In this document: piece by piece, positions 8,130 to 16,843 of the stretch | Layout of the letters: each line of letters starts with the position of its first letter | How positions within the stretch are numbered: the stretch's first letter is position 1 | Source: Winogradskyella sp. | Lineage (GTDB): Bacteria; Bacteroidota; Bacteroidia; Flavobacteriales; Flavobacteriaceae | DNA: 46,375 bases | NCBI GenBank assembly: GCA_028383925.1 | Contig: JAOEWO010000018.1 | Span: 1 to 46,375, forward strand | Reading direction: 5' to 3' | Notes under the pieces: model-generated | What the model was told of the DNA's origin: nothing | Databases searched by the model: none | Seen by the model: only the letters and a program-made list of their open reading frames with translations | Program-made: the position numbers and the translations under genes

Positions 8130-9575
8130 TTAGTTTTTCTTCTTTCCTTTTCCTTTTTTATCTCCTTCGGCTTTAGGCTTTCTAATTTTTGTTTTTGAAG
8201 GAATCAAATACGCTTTTTTCCAACCTTTTAAAAGGGTGTACAATTGCTCTTTTTTTGCAGTCTCTTTTTCTGCGAGATTAGTTTCTTCAGAAACATCTTC
8301 CTTTAAGTTATAGAGTTCTAAGGCTTTTGTCTCCAAATATTCAATAAGTTTATAATCACCAGAACGCACCACGGCCATTTTACTGTCCCCTGTACTATGT
8401 GGTCTTGCTTTTCGGGAAATCCAGAATACCGTTCTATCTTTCCAGTTGTCTTTTGCTTTTAAAACAGACGCGTAACTTTTACCATCAAGACCTTCTACCG
8501 TTTTATTGGTTGCTAATTCTAATAAGGTTGGAAATACATCCATACCCAAAATAATAGATTCATCATCTACACGAGGTTTTAGTTGATCTGCCCATTTTAC
8601 AAATAGCGGTACCCGAATTCCACCTTCGTATAACCAGCCTTTTCCTGCTTTAAGCGGTAGATTGGTGGTTGCTAAATGACGTTTGCCTTTATGGCCATCA
8701 TTGGATAATCCGCCGTGGTCTGATGAGAATACGATAATGGTGTTTTTATCAATTCCCATATCTTTTAAAGTTTGAAGAAGCTTTCCAACGTTTTCATCTA
8801 CATTTTCTACCATACCTGCATAAGCCGCATCGTCTTGACGCATTTTTCTTCGTCCATGACCTTCTTCAATGTATTCTGGTGTATCACCAAAATCCATGGA
8901 TTTAAGTTGTTCCTTATTTCTTGCTTCGTCTTCTGGTTTTGCTTCAATTGGTGTGTGCACCGCATAGTATGCTAAAACTGCTAAAAACGGTTGGTCTTTA
9001 TGGTTGCTTTTTATAAATTTTATGGTTTCCGAAGTCATCATATCACTAATGTAATCGCCTTCTTTACCATCTTCTTTTACATTGGGCACATCGTATTTTG
9101 CTTGCTTTCCATTCTTTTGTGTGTTAAATGGGTGAAAACGTGAGCCCACCCCACCTGCTTCACCTGCAGCATAAGTATGATTAAATCCAAATTTTTCTGG
9201 TTTACTTGGCCCTTTTCCCAAATGCCATTTTCCGACATAAGACGTATTGTAACCAGCATTTACGAATTGTTTGATGAAATTCTTTTCATCTGGAATTCCG
9301 CCTAAAAAGCCCTTATCCTCGTTAACAGGATATGTGCTAGTAATCATTGCATATCGTGAAGGTGTACAACGTGGATAACTACTATACGCATTTGTAAAAC
9401 TAACTGATTCTTTTGCCAATTGGTCTATATGATCTGTGTTGTATAATTGAGACCCTGTGAAGCTTAAATCGTGATAACCTAAATCATCTGTGTGGATGAT
9501 TAAAATGTTTGGTTTATCTTGAGCATAAGCTAAAGCTGACAAACAGAAAGCTATTAAAAATGTAATTTTTTTCAT
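8130..9575 (-). CDS. S1-family sulfatase with cationic C-terminal tail
   Basis: This is a 481-residue sulfatase with a Sec signal peptide (cleavage near AYAQ), not a lipobox. Motifs include HTDDLGYHD, the formylglycine site CTPSR with Cys70, GKWHLGKG and SSDHGGLSNDG. It is closely related to the sulfatase at 1683-3095, which is a lipoprotein, so the paralogues differ in predicted anchoring. The last 25 residues are very rich in Lys and Gly (KGKGKKKN end), which might bind an anionic sulfated glycan or be a disordered tail; that role is speculative. It is separated from the upstream sulfatase by 105 bases containing a terminator-like hairpin, so it begins the distal half of the operon. It is expected to act in the periplasm on sulfated oligosaccharides. 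Regioselectivity cannot be told. Confidence 0.93.
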   Translation of the reverse strand: MKKITFLIAFCLSALAYAQDKPNILIIHTDDLGYHDLSFTGSQLYNTDHIDQLAKESVSFTNAYSSYPRCTPSRYAMITSTYPVNEDKGFLGGIPDEKNFIKQFVNAGYNTSYVGKWHLGKGPSKPEKFGFNHTYAAGEAGGVGSRFHPFNTQKNGKQAKYDVPNVKEDGKEGDYISDMMTSETIKFIKSNHKDQPFLAVLAYYAVHTPIEAKPEDEARNKEQLKSMDFGDTPEYIEEGHGRRKMRQDDAAYAGMVENVDENVGKLLQTLKDMGIDKNTIIVFSSDHGGLSNDGHKGKRHLATTNLPLKAGKGWLYEGGIRVPLFVKWADQLKPRVDDESIILGMDVFPTLLELATNKTVEGLDGKSYASVLKAKDNWKDRTVFWISRKARPHSTGDSKMAVVRSGDYKLIEYLETKALELYNLKEDVSEETNLAEKETAKKEQLYTLLKGWKKAYLIPSKTKIRKPKAEGDKKGKGKKKN

Positions 9576-9648
9576 TATAAGTTTATATCTTAAAGTCTAT
9601 TGTTTTAGACTTGTATTTAGTAGCTAGGTTTAATTCAGAAACTGTGCC

Positions 9649-9673
9649 AAAAAAAGCGATATTAAATACCGCT
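9649..9673 (-). terminator. terminator-like hairpin inside the PUL operon
   Basis: On the minus strand, 7 bases after the sulfatase stop at 9681, an 8-bp stem (AGCGGTAT / ATATCGCT, one G-T pair) with loop TTA is followed by a run of seven T. This is the form of an intrinsic terminator. It lies between the proximal genes (susC to the iduronate-sulfatase-like gene) and the distal genes. It may lower distal expression rather than end the transcript, since no clear new promoter box is seen in the remaining gap. Confidence 0.6.
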
Positions 9674-9680
9674 CTTAATT

Positions 9681-11264
9681 TCACTTGGTTAATTGAGATT
9701 TGAGTTTTGATTTTAGTGCTTTTACAATTTTAGCATAATTAGAATCTTTAACCCAATTTTTAGTTTCTGAGGGATCGTTTTGATAGTCGTATAGCTCCGC
9801 AGCAATAATATTACTTTCGTTATATGTGTCATAACTTCTATAATTATTATCGTGCCATTCTGTGTAGCGGTAACGCTCTGTTCTAATCGAATATCCCATA
9901 CGTTTACCACGAGCGTACTGGTGATATGCATAATCCATCTCAACCGTAGTTGTATCATCATTATCTAATAAAGGCACTAACGATTTACCGTCTGTTTGGT
10001 TATGTTGCTTCACATTAGCTAACTCAAAAACTGTAGGGAATAAGTCTACCAAATTTACAGGATGGTGAGATTTCTGATTTTTTTGAACACCAGGACCAGA
10101 AAACATAAAAGGAATGCGTGTAGCTTGCTCAAAATTTGAATGTTTACACCACTCGGTATGATCACCCAAATGAAAACCATGGTCACCCCAAAGTACAATT
10201 ACAGTTTCTTCTAATATACTTCGCCTCTGTAAATCATCTAATAATTTTCCTATCTGTGCATCTATATATGAAATACAAGCCATATAACCATGAATTAACT
10301 CGCGTTGCTTAGCGTCTGACAGTTTATCACCAATATTTAATGCGTTATCAATATCAGAAAACGCCCTTAGTTCACCAAACGAATGAAATGCAAATTTTGG
10401 TGTACCTTCTGAAAGCTTCTGAAATTCGGCCAGTTCAATATGATCTCTAGTGTATAAATCCCAGTATTTTTTGGGTGCTACAAATGGCAGATGTGGTTTT
10501 TGAAAACCAACAGCTAAAAACCACGGTTTAGTGCCGCTTTCTAATGTCTCTAATTGTTTTAAAGCTGTTTCAGTATATAGGCCGTCATTGTATGCTGTAT
10601 CGCTAACGTCTGCACTTTCTGTTGAAGGTTTTAACCGCTTAAAAACATAACTTCTCGTTCTTCCACGCTTTGTAATGCCTTTAGCATTTGCTTCTTTAAT
10701 TAGTCTATCAACTTCTAGTTTAGTCTTAGGATTTTGATAATAATTTAATGCAGGTTCACCATATTTTGGGTCGAAATTTTTAGGCATTTGGTGAGGTATA
10801 CTCCAAGTTTTTGCGTCATGCCCTTTGGCCGCAGAAGGAATATGATAAATTTTTCCTGTTCCTGTGCTCTCATAACCCTGATTGATAAGATGCTCTGGCA
10901 TTGAAATCAAATCTGGATTAGACACTCTAAAGTCTGTCTTTAAATCCCATACTTTATTAGTATCGGGATTTGTACCTGTCATTACACTTGCTCTGGAAGC
11001 TCCACAAACCGCATATTGTACATGCGCATTTGTAAAGGTCATTCCCATCTTAGCTAAACGGTCAAAGTTTGGAGTTTTCATTTGAGTATTGCCATAATTT
11101 GACAATAAAGGTTTTAAATCGTCTATTGCTATAAAAAGAATATTTTTCTGCTTATTACTAGGAGTAACACTAGCACTCTCAGTAGTAACTTTTGTGGTAT
11201 TATTTTGACTACCGCATGCAATAAAAACTAATGCTATTACAAGACTTAAAAAGGACTTTTTCAT
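9681..11264 (-). CDS. S1-family sulfatase, iduronate-2-sulfatase-like, lipoprotein
   Basis: This is a 527-residue sulfatase with a lipoprotein signal peptide (ALVFIAC, Cys at 17). Motifs are IAIDDLKPLLSNYG at the metal site and CGASR as formylglycine site (Cys87). The Ala in place of Pro is typical of the iduronate-2-sulfatase-like group (S1_7 by recollection). KPHLPF and WGDHGFHLGDH complete the metal-binding and catalytic blocks. Family members of this type desulfate uronic acids or other hexose/pentose residues; the actual target here is unknown. The gene is one base after its upstream neighbour's stop (11266), so the two are probably translated together. It is unrelated in detail to the DDLGYHD-type pair in the same operon, which adds a second sulfatase specificity. 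Confidence 0.93.
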   Translation of the reverse strand: MKKSFLSLVIALVFIACGSQNNTTKVTTESASVTPSNKQKNILFIAIDDLKPLLSNYGNTQMKTPNFDRLAKMGMTFTNAHVQYAVCGASRASVMTGTNPDTNKVWDLKTDFRVSNPDLISMPEHLINQGYESTGTGKIYHIPSAAKGHDAKTWSIPHQMPKNFDPKYGEPALNYYQNPKTKLEVDRLIKEANAKGITKRGRTRSYVFKRLKPSTESADVSDTAYNDGLYTETALKQLETLESGTKPWFLAVGFQKPHLPFVAPKKYWDLYTRDHIELAEFQKLSEGTPKFAFHSFGELRAFSDIDNALNIGDKLSDAKQRELIHGYMACISYIDAQIGKLLDDLQRRSILEETVIVLWGDHGFHLGDHTEWCKHSNFEQATRIPFMFSGPGVQKNQKSHHPVNLVDLFPTVFELANVKQHNQTDGKSLVPLLDNDDTTTVEMDYAYHQYARGKRMGYSIRTERYRYTEWHDNNYRSYDTYNESNIIAAELYDYQNDPSETKNWVKDSNYAKIVKALKSKLKSQLTK

Positions 11265-11265
11265 A

Positions 11266-12909
11266 TCAATTACTTTTTCCTGTTAAAACATCTTGTACTG
11301 ATGTTTCACTATCTTTTTTATCTACTATAGAACCAAAATCTGTATCTGTAATGATTCTAAAGTCTGCTAATGATTTATCATTTCCAGAATTCTTCATTAA
11401 CTCTTTTAATTGAGACTTTAAATCTAAAACCACACTGGCATACTCTGGGTTGGTAATAATATTATTTATCTGCATGGGGTCTTTTTCTAAATTGTAAAGC
11501 TCCCAAACATCAATGTTATAATAGAAATGAGCGAGCGTATATTTTTGTGTCCTAATACCATAATGTGGTTGTACATGATGCCAATAAGGCCATTCATAGT
11601 AATGATAATACATAGCTTGGACCCAGTCTTTTGGTGTGTTACCTTTTAAAATAGACTTAAAACTGCGTCCCTGCATTTCTTGATTAGTTTCAATGTGTGC
11701 TAAATCTAACAATGTTGGTGCAAAATCTATATTTGATACGATATCTTCATTTACACTTCCTGGTTTAACAACTTTAGGATACCTCACCATAAACGGCATT
11801 CGAACAGACTCTTCATAAATAAAACGTTTGTCAAAAAATCCGTGATCCCCTAAATAAAAACCTTGATCTGATGTTAAAACAATAATTGTATTATCAGTTA
11901 ATCCATTATCATCAAGATATTTTAATACACGACCAATATTATCATCAACAGACTTTACACAGGCCAAGTAATCTTTTATATACGTTTGGTATCTCCATTT
12001 TCTGCCTTCTTCTGCCGTCATCCCTTCTGGTTGGACTACTTCACCAGGCTTTGCACCATAAAACGCCCATTTAATTTTATCTTTACCTTTTAAACCTGCT
12101 GGCTCTTTAAATTTCATATCTCTGCGAGAGAAATATTCCATGGTCATTTCTGTATCACCAGCCGTTAACTCGCGGCCTTTATAATCATCATTAAAGGTAG
12201 CTGGATAAGGGAAATCAATATCATCCCAAAGGGTTTCATATTTAGTATCTGGCTGCCAAGGCCTATGCGGCGCTTTATATTGTAACACCATCATAAAAGG
12301 ATCTTCCTGTTTACGCTCGGATTTCAACCAATTCATAGCAAAATCAGTACTAAGATTAGTTGAATAACCTTCTAATTTTGTGTCTTTACCATTTATATTA
12401 TAAACAGGGTTCCAATAATGCCCTTGCTGACCAGCCGAATTATGATACTTAAAAACATCAAAACCCTTAGGTTCAGTACCTAAATGCCATTTACCAAATA
12501 ATGCTGTCTGATAACCGTTTTTTTGAAATTCTTGAGGGAATGTCCATTTTGAAGCATCAAATTTTCCACCACTTTCATTTTTATAATAACCATTTACATT
12601 ACTGTAGTTACCCGTTAAAATAGCAGAACGTGAAGGACCACAAATAGCATTAGTACATAAGGCATCTTGAAAAAGCATACCCTCGTTTGCAAGACGATCT
12701 ATATTTGGCGTTGGCGCCAAATCTCTATAAATGCCACCATAAGCACTTATAGCTTGGGTGGTGAGATCATCTGCCATTATATATATAATATTGGGTGTTT
12801 GTACTTCTTGTACCTCAACCATCGTATTATTAACCTGATCTTTGTTAGTTTCTTTACATGAAACTAATAGTATTATACAGACGAAACCATATTTTAGTAT
12901 CTTATACAT
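11266..12909 (-). CDS. S1-family sulfatase, lipoprotein
   Basis: This is a 547-residue sulfatase with a lipoprotein signal peptide (IILLVSC). Motifs are YIMADDLTTQAISAYGG, formylglycine site CGPSR (Cys90), GKWHLGTEPKGFD, KAPHRPWQPD and TSDQGFYLGDHG. The C-terminal ELYNLEKDP...IN block resembles the DUF4976 region common to S1 arylsulfatase-like proteins. It therefore belongs to a third sulfatase type in the locus. It lies one base after the GH3 stop and one base before the next sulfatase, a tight run of co-transcribed genes. It likely removes sulfate from oligosaccharides in the periplasm or at the outer membrane. S1 subfamily is not assigned. Confidence 0.92.
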   Translation of the reverse strand: MYKILKYGFVCIILLVSCKETNKDQVNNTMVEVQEVQTPNIIYIMADDLTTQAISAYGGIYRDLAPTPNIDRLANEGMLFQDALCTNAICGPSRSAILTGNYSNVNGYYKNESGGKFDASKWTFPQEFQKNGYQTALFGKWHLGTEPKGFDVFKYHNSAGQQGHYWNPVYNINGKDTKLEGYSTNLSTDFAMNWLKSERKQEDPFMMVLQYKAPHRPWQPDTKYETLWDDIDFPYPATFNDDYKGRELTAGDTEMTMEYFSRRDMKFKEPAGLKGKDKIKWAFYGAKPGEVVQPEGMTAEEGRKWRYQTYIKDYLACVKSVDDNIGRVLKYLDDNGLTDNTIIVLTSDQGFYLGDHGFFDKRFIYEESVRMPFMVRYPKVVKPGSVNEDIVSNIDFAPTLLDLAHIETNQEMQGRSFKSILKGNTPKDWVQAMYYHYYEWPYWHHVQPHYGIRTQKYTLAHFYYNIDVWELYNLEKDPMQINNIITNPEYASVVLDLKSQLKELMKNSGNDKSLADFRIITDTDFGSIVDKKDSETSVQDVLTGKSN

Positions 12910-12910
12910 A

Positions 12911-15292
12911 TTATTTTACTTTATCTAATGTGATTAATTTAGAAACAGAAATTATTGCCTCTTTTAATGCTTTATTTTCCGAAGAATTACCCGTCATAAT
13001 TGTAAATTCTCCTGGCTCTACTACAAAGTTGAAATCCTTATCGTACATAGCTAGACTTTCTGCTGAAATTGGAATTTCTACAGTTTTCGTTTCTCCAGCT
13101 TTTACAAATACACGTTTGTAGCCTTTAAGTTCTTTTACAGGTCTTGTGTAAGAGCTTCTATTATCTCTTATATACATCTGAACCACTTCTTCTCCATCCA
13201 CATCACTATTATTTTTTACATCTACTGTAACTGTAATGCTATCGTCTAAACCTGCAAACTCAGCTTTTGATACGGTTGGCTCTGAAAATTCGAATTTTGA
13301 ATAACTCAACCCAAATCCGAATGGATGCAACGGTACTTTCTTCTCTGTGTTGTACTTGTGAATGTAAGCCGTTGGTTTGTGGTTATACACCATTTGTAAT
13401 TGACCAACACTTCTTGGTATCGTCAACGGTAGCTTACCACTTGGGTTAACTTCACCCATTAATATTTCTGCGACAGCCTGACCACCAAATGCTCCTGGTT
13501 CCCATGCATTAACGACTGCTTTTGCACGTTGTTCTAACCAAGGTTCTGCAACTGGACTACCACTTACATACACCACAATTACAGGTTTATTAAGCTCAAA
13601 AATTTTGTTTGCTAACTTCATTTGGTTTCCTGAAAGTCCTAAAGTTGCACGATCTATATTCTCACCTGTTGTCTTATTTTTCCAGTCGTGACGGTATGAG
13701 TTTTCACCTAAAACCAAGACCAAAATATCAGCATTTAATGCTTTTCGCTTTGCTGTTGCGATGTTTTCATCAGTAATCCATTTTGAGCGTTGTCCACAAT
13801 CGTAATATTCTGTAAAATATCCATATTTGTCAGCAAGATTGTCTAGACCTTCTTTAATGGTTATGTAATTTTCTTTTGGCTGTGGGGATGTCCAATCACC
13901 AAGCGTTGTCATATTATGTGCATTTGGCCCAGTAATGAAAAGTTTTTTCCCTTTTAAATTCTTTAAAGGCAATAGGCCTGCATTTTTTTGAAGTACAATA
14001 CCTTTTCGAGCTTGTTCTAAAGCAGTTGCCTGATGTTCTTTTGTGAAAATTTTAGTTTTCACACTTTCAAGATCAATGAATGGGTTTTCAAAAAGGCCTA
14101 GTCTGAATTTGGCTTCTAAAATTTTACGAACTGCATCGTCTACTCGTGATGCTTCAATTTTACCCTCGTTAACCAATTCTACAACATAATCTTGAAAAAA
14201 TGGGCCATGCATGTTCATATCCATACCTGCATTTACAGAAAACTCAACAGATTCTTTAAAGTCCTTCGCAACATGATGCCATTTTGCAATTCGCGAAATG
14301 TCATTCCAGTCGCTGACATAGAAACCGTCAAATCCCCAACGATCTCTCATTAAGTCGGTCATCATATACTCATCCATGTGTCCTGGCATACCATTTACTT
14401 CGTTATGCGCAGCCATTATAGAATAAACGTTAGCTTCTTGTACCGCTCTTTTGTATGGTGGTAAAAAGATTTCGAATAGTGTTCTTTTTGAAACATCTGT
14501 TGGTGAGGCATTAAGTCCATTAATAGACTGACTTCCAGCAATTAAATGTTTTGCGCACGTAATAACTTTATCATAACCCGAAAAATCATCACCTTGTAAG
14601 CCCTTAATTGAAGCTATACCCATATTTCCTACTAAAAAAGGGTCTTCACCAAAGGTTTCACCGGTACGTCCCCAACGTGGATCTCTTAAAACATCAATGT
14701 TAGGTGTAAAAGTCCATTGTGTGCCTGTAGCTCGCATTTCTTTTGCAGTTTGCACACTCGCCTTTACCATTAAGGCATCATCGAATGTTGCTGCTTGTGT
14801 AATTGGCGTTGGATACACAGTTGCACCACCTTCATAATAAGCATTTCCATGGATTGCATCAATACCAATTAGTAATGGAATTTGTAATGGTGATTCTTGA
14901 GCTAACTTTTGAAGTTCGTTTGCTTCTTTTGCAGTTAAAACATGTAAGAAAGAACCTATTTTACCTTCTCTAGTTAATTGTGCTATATCTGTAGTTTTAA
15001 ATCCTGGGTAAAAACCTTTAGCATCATTTTTATCTAACTCTTCCTCTGTTAAATCGCCAAGAGCTTGTTTCATGTGCTCTAAACCAACGTACTGACTCAT
15101 TTGGGCAGCTTTATCTTCTAATGTCATACGCGACATTAAATCATCGATTCTATCTTCAACAGAGGCAGAAGCATCTTGATATAACCGACCCCCGCTAGCA
15201 GATTTTGTATTACTTTTAATTTCACTACAAGAGACTAAAAGTGCTGCACTTACAATAATTAAGGACAAATATTTAAATACGTTTCTGATCAT
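12911..15292 (-). CDS. GH3 beta-glycosidase (beta-glucosidase/beta-xylosidase type), lipoprotein
   Basis: This is a 793-residue GH3 protein with a lipoprotein signal peptide (SAALLVSC). The N-terminal (beta/alpha)8 domain contains IGIDAIHGN, the KHLIAGSQ segment and the nucleophile in YVSDWND (Asp328). The second alpha/beta domain is at about residues 430-640 (LFITGPNAH, VLVLGENSYRHDW), and a C-terminal fibronectin-III-like domain ends the protein. This layout matches BglX-type periplasmic GH3 enzymes that release terminal beta-glucose or beta-xylose. Next to two GH10 genes, beta-xylosidase activity is a reasonable inference but is not shown by the sequence. It follows susD by 19 bases and starts the catalytic part of the operon. 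Confidence 0.92.
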   Translation of the reverse strand: MIRNVFKYLSLIIVSAALLVSCSEIKSNTKSASGGRLYQDASASVEDRIDDLMSRMTLEDKAAQMSQYVGLEHMKQALGDLTEEELDKNDAKGFYPGFKTTDIAQLTREGKIGSFLHVLTAKEANELQKLAQESPLQIPLLIGIDAIHGNAYYEGGATVYPTPITQAATFDDALMVKASVQTAKEMRATGTQWTFTPNIDVLRDPRWGRTGETFGEDPFLVGNMGIASIKGLQGDDFSGYDKVITCAKHLIAGSQSINGLNASPTDVSKRTLFEIFLPPYKRAVQEANVYSIMAAHNEVNGMPGHMDEYMMTDLMRDRWGFDGFYVSDWNDISRIAKWHHVAKDFKESVEFSVNAGMDMNMHGPFFQDYVVELVNEGKIEASRVDDAVRKILEAKFRLGLFENPFIDLESVKTKIFTKEHQATALEQARKGIVLQKNAGLLPLKNLKGKKLFITGPNAHNMTTLGDWTSPQPKENYITIKEGLDNLADKYGYFTEYYDCGQRSKWITDENIATAKRKALNADILVLVLGENSYRHDWKNKTTGENIDRATLGLSGNQMKLANKIFELNKPVIVVYVSGSPVAEPWLEQRAKAVVNAWEPGAFGGQAVAEILMGEVNPSGKLPLTIPRSVGQLQMVYNHKPTAYIHKYNTEKKVPLHPFGFGLSYSKFEFSEPTVSKAEFAGLDDSITVTVDVKNNSDVDGEEVVQMYIRDNRSSYTRPVKELKGYKRVFVKAGETKTVEIPISAESLAMYDKDFNFVVEPGEFTIMTGNSSENKALKEAIISVSKLITLDKVK

Positions 15293-15311
15293 GTTTTGTT
15301 AAATTCTATAA

Positions 15312-16832
15312 TTAGTAACCAGGGTTTTGATCTGCTTGAGATATTTCGGTGTTATTAGATAACTCAGTTGATGGTATGGGTAACAACATATTTTTTACAG
15401 AAACTGGATATGTAAAATCCTTGTTCCCAAGGTTTGGAAAGTTGTTATGTGTTTCTATAACTTCTTCTAAGAAATATTCATAACCTCTTCGTCTGGTATC
15501 AAACCACTCGTGGTTTTCACCTAGAAGTTCGTATTGTCTTTCTCTTAAAATCCTTGTTCTAAATTCATCTTGACTCATTCCACTCCAATCTGCCGGTTCT
15601 GCGGCTTGTGTGCCATCTGCTTGCGTTCTTGCTCTTGCTAGTACTTCATTAACATATTGGTATGCACCCCCTGGCCCATTAAGTTCATTCTCTATTTCAG
15701 CAAGCATTAATAATAAATCCGCATACCTTAGTTTTAGCATATTTCTATTTGTTGTACTGCCATTAAAATTAGGCTCTAAATACTTTTTAAGTCCTGTATA
15801 ACCGTCATTTCCATTTATTTGAATTGGATATAAATTCTGATTATTGCCATTTACTTTTGTGTAAGAGTCATAAATAAATGTAGCCGCTATACGCGGATCA
15901 CCTGGATATTGATTAAGATGCTGGTCGTACACTTCTTTATTAGGTCTAATACGTCCAAAAGTTGGATACTCATAAAACTGTTTTAGCGTGTAACTCCTAA
16001 TGATATCTGAATTTCTAACCGCGCCGTTAGTTGCATATTGTATTTCAAAAATTGATTCTACGGTATTCTCATTTAGCGGATTATATAATTCTGCAAAAGT
16101 TGGTACTAAACTATACTGGCCGTAAACCTGTATAGCCTCGTCATAAGCCGCTTGCCACATTTCCATATTATTTGTTTCACTAGCTAAAGTCATGTACACT
16201 TTTGCCAAAAACATATTTGCAGCTAATTTTACAGGTCTTTGAAATAATGCCTCACCTGTATTAGGTAACATTAATTTAGCATTTTCAAAATCTGAAATAA
16301 TAGCGTCGTAAACTTCTTCCTTTGAACTTCTAGGTGTATTAAGATTATCTATACTAGCAGGCAAGAGTTTTAAAGGTACACCGCCAAAATAGCGTACCAA
16401 ATCAAAATAAGTTGCGCCTCTAAGAAAATAAGCTTCACCTAATGCTCTATCTTTATTGGGCAGGTTAGACTCTTCTATATTTGCAATAATAATATTTGCT
16501 ACATTCACAGTAGTATACATTTGTGGCCACATACGTGTTAACCACGTATTATTTGGCAATGTATTTAGACTCGTTGCATCTGCGCTAGCACCTTGATTAG
16601 AGAAAAATTTACCAGATAAAGGAGCTATAAAAGTATGTATTGACGACCCGTGATAGCCTGGATCTGCATAACTTTGATATAAACCGTTTATTGCTGACTC
16701 TAAACCTTCTTCCGTTGTAAAAACAACCTCTTCTTCTATAAAAGTTTCAACCTCTTCTTCCAAATAATCATCGCAGCTATTAATAAATAGGGCACTTATT
16801 ATGAGGACACTTATGGATATATATTTTTTCAT
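15312..16832 (-). CDS. SusD-like outer-membrane glycan-binding lipoprotein
   Basis: A SusD/RagB family protein of 506 residues starting at the ATG at 16832. The frame stays open upstream to 16901, but that would overlap the end of susC by 58 bases. The chosen start puts a lipobox (FINSC followed by DD) about 20 residues in, as expected for an exported surface lipoprotein. The N-terminal SusD region has EAYFLRGATYFDLVRYFGGVPL, and the C-terminal part has LRYADLLLMLAEIEN and RERQYELLGENHEWFD, typical of the family. SusD caps the SusC barrel and binds the glycan at the cell surface. It lies 11 bases downstream of susC. Ligand is unknown; sulfated oligosaccharides are inferred from the sulfatases. 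Confidence 0.95.
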   Translation of the reverse strand: MKKYISISVLIISALFINSCDDYLEEEVETFIEEEVVFTTEEGLESAINGLYQSYADPGYHGSSIHTFIAPLSGKFFSNQGASADATSLNTLPNNTWLTRMWPQMYTTVNVANIIIANIEESNLPNKDRALGEAYFLRGATYFDLVRYFGGVPLKLLPASIDNLNTPRSSKEEVYDAIISDFENAKLMLPNTGEALFQRPVKLAANMFLAKVYMTLASETNNMEMWQAAYDEAIQVYGQYSLVPTFAELYNPLNENTVESIFEIQYATNGAVRNSDIIRSYTLKQFYEYPTFGRIRPNKEVYDQHLNQYPGDPRIAATFIYDSYTKVNGNNQNLYPIQINGNDGYTGLKKYLEPNFNGSTTNRNMLKLRYADLLLMLAEIENELNGPGGAYQYVNEVLARARTQADGTQAAEPADWSGMSQDEFRTRILRERQYELLGENHEWFDTRRRGYEYFLEEVIETHNNFPNLGNKDFTYPVSVKNMLLPIPSTELSNNTEISQADQNPGY

Positions 16833-16843
16833 TTCTATGGGAT

